Below, piece after piece: positions 14,302 through 22,600 of a DNA stretch of 47,429 nt. The notes under the pieces were generated by a model, which was not told where the DNA came from, ran no database searches, and worked only from the letters and a program-made list of their open reading frames with translations. Source of the stretch: Bryobacteraceae bacterium (lineage in GTDB: Bacteria; Acidobacteriota; Terriglobia; Bryobacterales; Bryobacteraceae); assembly GCA_025927575.1 (NCBI GenBank), contig JAICLJ010000014.1, positions 1-47,429 of the forward strand. Direction: 5' to 3'. Position 1 is the first letter of the stretch. Each line of letters starts with the position of its first letter. The position numbers were made by a program, and so were the translations under genes.

Positions 14302-15573
14302 CTATTCGAGATGGGCATCTGCGCGCTTCAGGGCTTGCCGCCAGGTTGCCTGTTCGCCAATGCCCTCGATACTATCGACGAAACGTCCGCTTCGCCGCGT
14401 CAAGAAAAATCCATTGTCACCGGCGCCCGCAAAGAATTCGCCTGTGTCCCGGGTGGGATCGCAGTGCTTCCATTTCTTTCGGAGAACAGTCTTATAGGCC
14501 GTGAAATAATCTGACGCGCTTGAGTCGGAATCCCATTCCGAAGCATATTCCAGAACCGGCTTCTTTTTCTTGCCGGTTTCCACGATGCGGAATTGCGCCC
14601 CGCGCATGTGAGGCGCGAGGCGCAGCGCCTCGGGCTTGCCCACGTACTGCCACAGCAGCATCTGATTATCGAATTCGCCGACTTCTCCCGCGGCGATCTC
14701 TTTCTGTCTGCCGTCAGAGTGAAACGAGGGCGCCGCCGGGGCGGTGGGCTTCACATGGGCAATATAGCGCTCGGGGTGAATGATTTGCGCACTGTCGTCC
14801 GGCGGATCGGTGAACACGGCGCTGAAAGCCTTTTGTCCGAGTTTCCGGTAAACCGCTTCGAAGAACCGGGTTCCCTGCGCGTAAGGAAACATCAGCGACT
14901 GCTGAATATACAACGGCGCGCCGTTGAGAACCGGATACTCGGACGTCGATGCGTCGGCGGAGTTTTCGATGGTGGCCAGCATCGCGGAGGAAGGAGGTTC
15001 ATTCACACCCTGTCGTCGCATTTGGTATGCAAGCATCAGCCAGGACGCCTGGCCTTCCACAACAGCGGTATGCGCCAGGTTCTCATCGTCGTTGGCGTTG
15101 TCGTCATCCACGAATTTTTCCAGGTTGAAATGCTGATCGGCGAGCGCGTGTGAAAGTTCGTGCGCTAGCGTTGTTTCCTCCGATGCAAGGGGTGCGCCCT
15201 CCAAAAGGAAGAGCTTCTTCTCCCGGTAGTCGTAAAACGCCGCGGCCTGTTCCGCGAGCAGATCAATCGTCTCCTTCTTGAGATCGAAGCCGGCAGGCAC
15301 GAGGCCAAACAGTTTAAGAGTTAGCTCATCCATTTCGAGATCCTTCGGTTTCAGCGTTGCGTGAATTCGATGCGACAGGAATTTTCGAAGCTGCGCTTGA
15401 TCCATGCGGCCATAAGGAACGGGGTGTTCTTCCTTCAGGCCGGTGATCTGGGAAAGGATGCTAACAATGCTATCGATCTGGCCGAATGCCGAATCTTCGG
15501 TTCGGCCCAGTTTCCCGGCCGCCGACACAAACAGCGGTAGCAGGAGTGAAAAAGCGAGGAATTTGCGGTGCAT
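14302..15573 (-). CDS. Secreted HExxH zinc metalloprotease-like protein
   Basis: A 423-residue protein with a signal peptide (MHRKFLAFSLLLPLFVSAAG). A gluzincin-type zinc motif HELSH (H138, E139, H142) lies in LAHELSHALADQHF. E173 in VVEGQASW is a good candidate for the third zinc ligand about 31 residues later. I do not recognise a named peptidase family. The protein is probably periplasmic or extracellular. It lies in a minus-strand run with the P460 and DoxX genes. No Shine-Dalgarno is visible: the ATG is preceded within a few bases by a GC-rich hairpin. Confidence 0.82.
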   Translation of the reverse strand: MHRKFLAFSLLLPLFVSAAGKLGRTEDSAFGQIDSIVSILSQITGLKEEHPVPYGRMDQAQLRKFLSHRIHATLKPKDLEMDELTLKLFGLVPAGFDLKKETIDLLAEQAAAFYDYREKKLFLLEGAPLASEETTLAHELSHALADQHFNLEKFVDDDNANDDENLAHTAVVEGQASWLMLAYQMRRQGVNEPPSSAMLATIENSADASTSEYPVLNGAPLYIQQSLMFPYAQGTRFFEAVYRKLGQKAFSAVFTDPPDDSAQIIHPERYIAHVKPTAPAAPSFHSDGRQKEIAAGEVGEFDNQMLLWQYVGKPEALRLAPHMRGAQFRIVETGKKKKPVLEYASEWDSDSSASDYFTAYKTVLRKKWKHCDPTRDTGEFFAGAGDNGFFLTRRSGRFVDSIEGIGEQATWRQALKRADAHLE

Positions 15574-15577
15574 TCAT

Positions 15578-15593
15578 CGGCGGCGTGCCGCCG
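15578..15593. repeat. GC-rich perfect inverted repeat before metalloprotease start
   Basis: CGGCGGC (15578-15584) and GCCGCCG (15587-15593) are exact inverted copies. The hairpin ends 4 nt from the metalloprotease ATG in transcription order and is flanked by the palindrome CTAGTTCTAG. It could cover the ribosome-binding region, end transcription from the P460 gene, or be a dispersed palindromic repeat. There is no T-run. Confidence 0.5.
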
Positions 15594-15650
15594 CTAGTTC
15601 TAGCGTACAAGGTAGGGCAACCGGAGAGCCTGCCGGAACGCAATCGAACG

Positions 15651-16250
15651 TTAAGGTTTGTCGGCGAGCGCTCCAGGTTTGACGGTGCCCTTCTTCAAAG
15701 CGACGGGAAGCAGCGTGGGATAGAACTGGACGAATGTGTTGTCGACCGCCCCGTGATGCGCATGGCATGAATAACACGCGGCTGTGCGCGGAAATGGAGT
15801 GCCCGACGCCTTATCCAGGTCGAAGCTGAAAAACGTCCATTTGCCCGGTGAACCAGCCTCGTCCTTCACTTCGCCTTCGATGGCCGCGACGCCACCTTGG
15901 TAGTGGCCGCCGTGGTTGATGGAACCGTTCGTGCGAGACGACCGGACTTCCAGGATGAACATGGTTTTGTCGGGCCATGTTCCGGTTTTTTGAAAAGTTT
16001 GATAGGCGTGTCTGCTAACGAACACATTATCGAAACTCTGGTGATCCGATCGCGAAGCTGTGGCCGAACCGTAAGTCATGCCTAGCCCGGAACTCAGATA
16101 CACCCATTCGCGGTAATCAGGCGGCAGAGCCACTTGTCCGTTCGCGGTGAACTGGGGGTTGCCCGAAGGCGCACTCTCCCCGCCAGCGCCCCACCCTGGA
16201 GACGCCGAAAACGCCAGTAAGCAGATGCCAATCCAGGATGCCGATTTCAT
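15651..16250 (-). CDS. Cytochrome P460-family periplasmic c-type haem protein
   Basis: A 199-residue protein if started at the ATG at 16250, which gives a signal peptide (MKSASWIGICLLAFSASPGWG). The longer frame adds 35 polar residues. The single haem c site is CYSCH (C159, C162, H163) near the C terminus, as in the cytochrome P460 family. Other family-like parts are REWVYLSSGLGMTYG (residues 47-61) and the histidine-rich INHGGHYQGGVAAIEGEVKD stretch. P460 proteins of ammonia oxidisers oxidise hydroxylamine using a haem cross-linked to lysine. Most family members in heterotrophs have no proven role, and I cannot assign a cross-linking lysine from sequence. Confidence 0.85.
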   Translation of the reverse strand: MKSASWIGICLLAFSASPGWGAGGESAPSGNPQFTANGQVALPPDYREWVYLSSGLGMTYGSATASRSDHQSFDNVFVSRHAYQTFQKTGTWPDKTMFILEVRSSRTNGSINHGGHYQGGVAAIEGEVKDEAGSPGKWTFFSFDLDKASGTPFPRTAACYSCHAHHGAVDNTFVQFYPTLLPVALKKGTVKPGALADKP

Positions 16251-16321
16251 TACTCGTATTATTACCGACGAGCAGCTTTGGAGTGGGCGAGCCTCAGCTA
16301 GTTCGGGCGAGTTGGTTTCGG

Positions 16322-16714
16322 TTAGGACGCGTCCGCCTCTTTTCCGGAGTCGCACTCTCGGCCGAGGAAAGCGACCGCAGCCCCGGCCAGCGCCATGTTT
16401 TTAGCGAAATTCATGGTGTCACTGCTGCGTTGTCCTTCATCCTCGGCATGCCAGAAATCGTGAATTGTTGGGGAAACGCTTGCGAGGAAGCCAATGACCG
16501 CGAGAGCGCCCAGTTGCGGTTTCACCCCAAGCATCATGCTTGCGCCGCCGAAAATCAACATGGCGCCGGATGCGCCCACCATCGCTTCAGGCGCCGGCAC
16601 ATCTTTCGATGCCGCATACTGCCCGAGCATGCCGCTGTTCAAAAAATGATTGATGCCGTTGTAAAGGAAATAGCCGCCAAACAACGCGCGACCGATGACG
16701 AACAACGCTGACAT
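16322..16714 (-). CDS. DoxX-family membrane protein
   Basis: A 130-residue protein with four predicted membrane helices. The N terminus ALFVIGRALFGGYFLYNGINHF is the characteristic DoxX signature, followed by helices near residues 45-62, 68-84 and 105-118. Between helices 3 and 4 lies an acidic/histidine patch (HDFWHAEDEGQ). DoxX-like proteins are small membrane proteins of uncertain function linked to thiosulfate:quinone oxidoreductase and stress defence. Transcribed ahead of the P460 gene with a 71-nt gap, and divergent from the DUF892 gene. Confidence 0.87.
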   Translation of the reverse strand: MSALFVIGRALFGGYFLYNGINHFLNSGMLGQYAASKDVPAPEAMVGASGAMLIFGGASMMLGVKPQLGALAVIGFLASVSPTIHDFWHAEDEGQRSSDTMNFAKNMALAGAAVAFLGRECDSGKEADAS

Positions 16715-16891
16715 AGAAGCCGCCTTCCGCCCTGGTCAATAGGCCGGGCTTCCCGTTGGATTCGGCAGCACCAACTTTGTAACAGAGTGTTTCATTACGC
16801 CCAAACTCAAATCGATGGTGGCTTCCGCGCCGCTTCGCTTCTGAAACAGAGGGACTTCCAGTGAGTCAATGTTGTGGAAGGATCAAGGTAA

Positions 16892-17401
16892 ATGCCAATT
16901 CTCCAAGAGATCTTGGTTGAACAGTTAAAAGACTTGCTTCACGCGGAAGGTCAGCTTGTGAAGGCGCTGCCGAAAATGGCGCGCGCGGCAAACGATCCTA
17001 AGCTGAAAGAAGCGTTCCGGAAGCATCTGGAAGAAACAAAAAATCACGTGGAACGTTTAAAGCAGGTATTCGAGCTCCTCGGGGAGAAAGCGAAAGGCAA
17101 GCCATGCCGGGGAATGCAGGGACTTGTGGAAGAAGGACAAGAGACGATTGAGGAGGGCAGGGAGAAGCCCAACTTTGCCGCAGACCTGGCCCTGGTCGTC
17201 GCTGCTCAAAAAGTAGAACACTACGAAATCGCCGGTTACGGGAGCGTGAGGACCATCGCCGAGCAACTTGACCAGAAAAAGGTAGCGCGACTTCTTGCGC
17301 AGACCCTTGCGGAAGAGGAGAAAACAGACAAGCTGCTGACTAAGCTTTCCAGCCCCTTGCTGGAGGAAGCAAGCCAGCCCGAGGAAGTGGAACAGGTATA
17401 G
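16892..17401 (+). CDS. DUF892 (YciF-like) ferritin-like protein
   Basis: A 169-residue all-helical protein. The N terminus (ILVEQLKDLLHAEGQLVKALPKM) and the AQKVEHYEIAGYGSVRTIAEQ segment near residues 108-130 are hallmarks of DUF892/YciF. These proteins adopt a ferritin-like four-helix bundle with a di-iron site. The E-rich ETKNHVERL and EVEHYEIAGY-like positions supply the expected Glu/His ligands. YciF-type genes are induced by osmotic, cold or general stress, but their chemistry is unknown. The ATG follows a GGAAGGATCAAGG stretch that gives a usable ribosome site. It is followed by a 306-nt gap. Confidence 0.9.
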   Translation: MPILQEILVEQLKDLLHAEGQLVKALPKMARAANDPKLKEAFRKHLEETKNHVERLKQVFELLGEKAKGKPCRGMQGLVEEGQETIEEGREKPNFAADLALVVAAQKVEHYEIAGYGSVRTIAEQLDQKKVARLLAQTLAEEEKTDKLLTKLSSPLLEEASQPEEVEQV

Positions 17402-17707
17402 CCGAACCTGAAGACCTCTCAGGACTTCGCTTCGTCTGAACGGCGGCCCGGCCGGCCGTATCCAGGGGCGTATTACCAAGGTCTCCCCTTGCTTCGTGCT
17501 AAACCGGCGTGGGCACTCGAAGAGAGCGCTGGGCATACGCGGTTGTCACAACGCCCATGTTTGGCCAAGAAGCTCCGCCTCGTAAGACTGCGAGTACTGG
17601 ACAAGTCCTGGGTGTTTAATGGCATTTTCACACGCGTAGCTTTGGCCATATGCGTGCTCAGTGAATGAGTAGGAAGACAACGAACTTGTCGACCTCCGGG
17701 AAACGTC
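17402..17707. other. Intergenic gap of 306 nt, no feature recognised
   Basis: Between the DUF892 gene and the following small gene I see no credible gene, RNA gene or hairpin terminator. Open frames here have no recognisable domain and no ribosome site. The base composition is similar to the flanks. The promoter of the small downstream gene is presumably here but I cannot place it. Confidence 0.5.
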
Positions 17708-18016
17708 ATGCCACTACCTTCGACCACACCAGTTACGGACGCTTTAAGCGCCGAAATTCAGATACGGGAACGAGTTCAATTTCATTCACCGATTTGGGAC
17801 CGCCAGTTTCAAAATGAATACCTGGCCGGGCTGATAGAAGCCCGAAATCTCGCTGAACGGGAACCGCTCGAATATCTGCTGCGTGAGATCGTGATCAAGA
17901 GCGAAGCAACCGCGAGCAATGGCAGGGCTGCCGGGTTACGCAGCGCGCGCCTGATGCTTGCCTGCGCCGTGGCCTCTGCCATCCGGGCGACGAACGCGAA
18001 TACTGAAACGATTTAG
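17708..18016 (+). CDS. Hypothetical 102-residue protein
   Basis: A 102-residue open frame starting MPLPSTTPVTDALSAEIQIRERV. It is mostly polar and helical in character (QNEYLAGLIEARNLAEREPLEYLLREIVIK), with a short hydrophobic segment near the end (SARLMLACAVASAI). I recognise no family. CTCCGGGAAACGTC precedes the ATG with only a weak GGGAAA as ribosome site. It has gaps of more than 300 nt on both sides and is probably transcribed alone. Heptad-like charged residues give some support for a real helical protein, but it could also be a chance frame. Confidence 0.45.
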   Translation: MPLPSTTPVTDALSAEIQIRERVQFHSPIWDRQFQNEYLAGLIEARNLAEREPLEYLLREIVIKSEATASNGRAAGLRSARLMLACAVASAIRATNANTETI

Positions 18017-18545
18017 AATTCAGAGGCAGCGCAAACTGCTCCCCAAACAAAATCTATAAGATTGGTTAGACCTTCGAGGCGCGGGGCGGGATCGAATCGT
18101 GCTCCTGGATGAGGAAGCGTCTGCGGCTGCCCTGAGCACTTCACCGCGACGTCGATGGCGCGGGCTCCTTTGGAGCGGGGAAGTCTCTCTTCCGACTGCA
18201 TTCGCGAAGTTGTTTGCCGGTTGCCACGTCGCGTCTATGCTGCTCCTCGAAACCCGCATGAGGTCCACCGGTAGCGATTGTTTCAGCTAACGGGTATCGA
18301 TGGAATTCACGCCACATTCGCCCGCTTGCTTCCTGCGCACGTGTGTCGAGCTGTGGTGGGCGCGCTAAAAACTGTTATTGTCACGTAAAATTACTAAATG
18401 TCCTTTAACAAAATCGAGGGGTAATTTTTCTTATAGTTGTGGTATTCTTCGAATAACAATTCAAGACCGACATGACGGAAACAGTTGTCTGCTTCCGGAC
18501 GCCTTTGGATACGATATGCTTCCACTTGGCGGCGAGGGCTTCGTT
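18017..18545. other. Leader and promoter region of the cellulose operon
   Basis: No gene is supported in this stretch. The right part (about 18365-18470) is distinctly AT-rich compared with its surroundings (for example GTAATTTTTCTTATAG), which suits a promoter region for bcsQ. I could not find a well-spaced -35/-10 pair. I looked for a GEMM-type c-di-GMP riboswitch and saw no match. In-frame starts upstream of 18546 (at 18378 and 18516) exist but are less well supported. Confidence 0.4.
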
Positions 18546-19625
18546 ATGAGCCAATCTCGTCCGGACGACGTCGGCAGTCTGCTGTCCCAGATTGACCTCG
18601 ATGGCGGGAATTATAAGGTTTTTCGTAGCGAATCCTGCAAAAATCCCAAAAAACGGCAGCAGGAATTTACCGAGAATGAGCGAGAATACAAAGATCTCCC
18701 CGCACTTGCGGTTCACATAGGCACAATAGAGCCGGCACCCCCCCGCGATTTGGAGCGGAATCCCGCCTTAAGCGAGGCGGAAAACTGCGTTCATCATAAC
18801 GAGAACTGGACTGGCCTGGATGCCGCGTTGGGCAGTTCGGATGCCTACGCGCTTCGCTGCCAGACTCTCTCCAACACGCGGCAGATTCCAGTCCCCGCTA
18901 TATCCTTGTATTCCCTTTCCGGCGGGGTTGGCGTCACGTCTTTGGTTGCTGCTTTGGCGCGCATTAGCGTCCACCAGGGCGAGCGGCCCTTGCTGCTCGA
19001 TGCAGGAACCCCGAGTTTGCTTCCTTTTTACTTTGGAGCCCGCGCAGCGCGACCTCACGTTTCCACGTTTATCGGTCCCGAAGGCCCGGCTAAGGGGGCG
19101 GTACATATAGCCTCCCGACAAGAGGAAGCGCCCTGCGGCGAGCCGGATGCCTGGATCTGGAGTTCGCTCGCTTCTGTTGCACGCGAAACCGACCTTTTGC
19201 TTGCCGACGTTCCCGTACAAAACATTGGCGACGATTTGCGGGTGTTCTTGGAGCAGACGGTCGGCATTCTCGTGCTGGTTCCGGACGTCCGCTGCCTGAC
19301 GAGCTTACGGCAAATCGAGAGGCTCACCGCCACACCTGACGCAAACGGCGGCCCCCAATCACTCCCCTATTTGTTGCTAAACGGCTTCGAACCCTCGAAT
19401 TCTCTTCACGTCGAAATTCATCATCGAATGGCCACGCAGTTCAAAGATCGCCTGATTCCGCTTACAATTCGGCGCGACCATCACGTCTCCGATGCGCTCG
19501 CCCATGGAATGACTGTCGTTGATTACGCGCCGGGATCGCCTGCTACGGAAGATCTCTATCGGCTAGCTGAATGGCTGAAAGCGAAGCGTCTCAAGCGGCG
19601 GGCGACCTCCGCCCCAGCCCGATAA
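18546..19625 (+). CDS. bcsQ: BcsQ-like ParA/MinD-family protein of cellulose synthesis
   Basis: A 359-residue protein when started at the ATG at 18546, which has GAGGG seven nt upstream. Earlier in-frame starts would add up to 56 residues. Residues about 115-345 form a ParA/MinD-like fold, with the P-loop region SLSGGVGVTSL at 123-133, LLLDAG for the Walker A-prime aspartate and a typical LLLNGFEPS strand later. As in E. coli BcsQ (RGGVGTTT, from memory), the Walker lysine of GKT is absent, and here the signature first lysine is also gone, so ATP use is doubtful. The N-terminal 110 residues include DDVGSLLSQIDLDGGNYKVF, reminiscent of small BcsR/BcsP-type partners. It overlaps bcsA by 55 nt. 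BcsQ helps place the synthase at the pole. Confidence 0.78.
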   Translation: MSQSRPDDVGSLLSQIDLDGGNYKVFRSESCKNPKKRQQEFTENEREYKDLPALAVHIGTIEPAPPRDLERNPALSEAENCVHHNENWTGLDAALGSSDAYALRCQTLSNTRQIPVPAISLYSLSGGVGVTSLVAALARISVHQGERPLLLDAGTPSLLPFYFGARAARPHVSTFIGPEGPAKGAVHIASRQEEAPCGEPDAWIWSSLASVARETDLLLADVPVQNIGDDLRVFLEQTVGILVLVPDVRCLTSLRQIERLTATPDANGGPQSLPYLLLNGFEPSNSLHVEIHHRMATQFKDRLIPLTIRRDHHVSDALAHGMTVVDYAPGSPATEDLYRLAEWLKAKRLKRRATSAPAR

Positions 19626-22600
19626 CCGTGACCAGACAAACTAAGCCGGCTGGCCCATCTCGTTGGGTGCTCCTTGTCCGAACTCTCTTCGTCATCGCAT
19701 CGATTGTTGCGCTCTATTTCCTCGCGGCCATCAACCTGGAGTGGCGGCAACAGGCGATCTTCGGCGCCATTCTCCTCTGCTTCGCTATCGTTATGAACCG
19801 CGTCTCCAACGCACAGCAAGTTACGCTACTGATTTGCGTGTTGTCGATGTTCTCGACGGTTCGCTATGCCCATTACCGCTTTTCATCCACGTATACCTAT
19901 CTCTCGTTTAACTGGACGCAAGCGCGGCTGGTTGACCTCGTCTTCGTCTTCATTCTGCTCAGCGCCGAAACCTACGAGTTCATCATCCTTTTCCTTGGCT
20001 TCTTTCAAACAGCGCGGCCTTTGAACCGCCGTCCGGAGCCGCTGCCCACCGATAGCTGGCCGGATGTCGATCTCTACATTCCTACCTACAACGAGCCTTT
20101 GGATGTCGTCCGTTCTACCGTGCTTGCGGCTCTAAACATCGATTGGCCTTCGGATCGTTTGCACGTATATGTCCTCGACGATGGCCGTCGGGCCGAGTTC
20201 CGGGACTTTGCCGAAGCCTGCGGCGCCGGCTACATTATTCGCCCGGATAATAAGCACGCGAAAGCGGGCAATATCAATCACGCGCTTAAGAAGACAACCG
20301 GTGAATTCGTCGCTATTTTCGATTGCGATCATGTGCCCACCCGATCGTTCCTGCAAATGACGATGGGCTGGTTTCTGAAAGATCCGCAGCTTGGAATGTT
20401 GCAGACTCCGCATCATTTCTATTCACCCGACCCGTTCGAGCGTAATCTCGGCATCTTCCGCCAGATTCCGAACGAAGGCGCGCTGTTCTACGGCGTGATC
20501 CAAAACGGCAGCGATCTCTGGAACGCAACCTTTTTTTGCGGATCGTGCGCAGTCTTGCGCCGGACTGCGCTCGAAGAAATCGGCGGAGTCGCTGTCGAGA
20601 CTGTCACGGAGGACGCCCATACTTCGCTCCGCATGCAGCGGCGCGGCTGGAACACAGCCTATATCCGCTATCCCCAAGCGGGCGGTCTGGCGACCGGTAG
20701 TCTTGCCGCACATATCGGTCAGCGCATTCGTTGGGCGCGCGGAATGGTTCAGATCTTGCGCTTGGACAATCCGCTGCTGGGACGAGGACTGAAACTAACA
20801 CAGCGTCTCTGCTACCTGAACAGCATGATGCACTTTCTGTACGCCGTGCCGCGCCTGGTGTTCCTCACGTCTCCCCTTGTCTATCTGCTCTTTGGATTTT
20901 CGAACATTTATGGATACGGCCCGACGATTCTGGCGTATGCAATCACCCACCTCGGCTTTGCAATGCTTGCAAATTCGAGGGTTCAGGGGCAATATCGATT
21001 CTCATTCTGGAACGAAGTGTATGAGACCGTGCTTGCCCCTTACATTCTGCTGCCGACTCTCGTTGCGTTGATTAGCCCTCGTCACGGCAAATTCAACGTC
21101 ACATCGAAGGGTGACATCGTTGGAGCCTACTTCGACTGGCGGCTCGCATGGCCCTATCTGGTTCTGTTGATTCCAAACATGATAGGGGTCGCTATAGGAC
21201 TGCTTCAGATGGTTGGCGACCCCCCAAATCGGGGGACCTTGCTCATCAATGTGCTTTGGTCGATGCTCAACGTCGTCATTCTGGGCGCGGCCACGGCAGT
21301 CGCGAGGGAATCAACGCAGCGGCGCGCCAGCGTGCGAATATCGGCCACTATGCCGGTTGTGCTTGAAACCTCCGAGGGCCGCAGATTTGAAACGCAAACC
21401 ATCGACATCTCGCGCGGCGGTGTCAGCGTGCGGCCTCCCTTCGATTTCACACCGGTGTTTGCCGAGCGCGTCACCGCGATCTTTCCCACCGGCGAGGAAG
21501 ATTACCGCTTCCCCATGCGGTTGGTGGACATCGAGCGGAACAGGGCCCGTTTCAACTTCACGAGTCTCGAACTAGAGCAAGAAGAGCGCCTTGTTCGCGT
21601 GATCTTCGGCCGCGCCGATTCATGGATGAATTGGCGGACGAACCGTAACCAAGACCGGCCTCTTCTTAGCTTCCTCTTCATAACGGGCGTAGCGTTGCAG
21701 GGGATCTCAGCGATCCCGCTGGCCCTTGTCGATTTGATGCGGCGGCAACCGCGCGCCGTGCCCGAAGTTGAAAAAAGCGCAGCCCGCAATGCCGCGCTGC
21801 CTGGTATCGCCATCGCGTTTCTCGCAATGAGCCTTGGCCTGGTTACCGCTCGACCTTTGAAAGCGGCCGAGTCTCCGTCGTCATCCAACTTCAGCGATTC
21901 CTACGATCTGTTCTCGCTTGGTCAGAGGCAGCCAATCGTTTTGCGAGGAGCCGAAGCTCGCACGAACCTCAGTTTCCCTGTCCCCATTACGAAAGTAGTC
22001 ACTCATGCCACCCTGCTGCTGAACTACCGAATGTCTGCTGCCGTGGCGCCGCGTGTCAGCGTCATCAACCTCAGCATGAATGGCGCCTCAGTTGGCTCCG
22101 TCCCGGTTCTGCAATCCTCAGAGCCGGAACAGCTCATTTCAGCGCAGGTCGATCTCCCGGCGGATATTCTCGCCAGAGATAACACCCTCACGCTTGAACT
22201 GCAAGCGCGCTGCGCGCCTGGATGCAACGGTGGAACTATTGACGACTTGTGGCTGCGCGTCGAACCCTCGACCCACCTTCAACTTTCTGGCGTCCTGTTG
22301 CCGCTAGCCAATGACCTCCGGCTCCTCCCCGTGCCATTTTTCGATCAAACCAGTACACGCACGGCGGTCGTACCGGTGGCGCTGCCACAAGAACCTGATG
22401 CGCCCACGCTCGAGGCGGCAGGAGTGATCGCGTCATGGATCGGTATTCTGGCCGATTATCGCGGCTTTCATTTCCCAGTAACGCTTGGAGTCATTCCAGC
22501 CGGCAACGCTATCGTGTTGGCTTTGCACGGTTCAGATCTGCTGTCGGGTTTAGAACTGGATGGCCTTACGGGTCCGTCGGTCGCGCTTCGCACGAATCCC

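Noticed and set aside
14593..15153. 186-codon plus-strand open frame
   Set aside because: It lies opposite the HExxH metalloprotease gene, which has a signal peptide and a catalytic motif. The frame itself has neither.
18060..18120. tRNA-like TpsiC arm (GGGATCGAATC)
   Set aside because: No matching acceptor, D or anticodon arms can be built around it.
18099..18290. 63-codon open frame in the bcs upstream gap
   Set aside because: No ribosome site, no family resemblance and arginine/serine-rich composition typical of chance frames in GC-rich DNA.
18300..18545. GEMM-type c-di-GMP riboswitch before the cellulose operon
   Set aside because: Searched because the operon has a PilZ receptor. The conserved tetraloop/receptor bases are not present.
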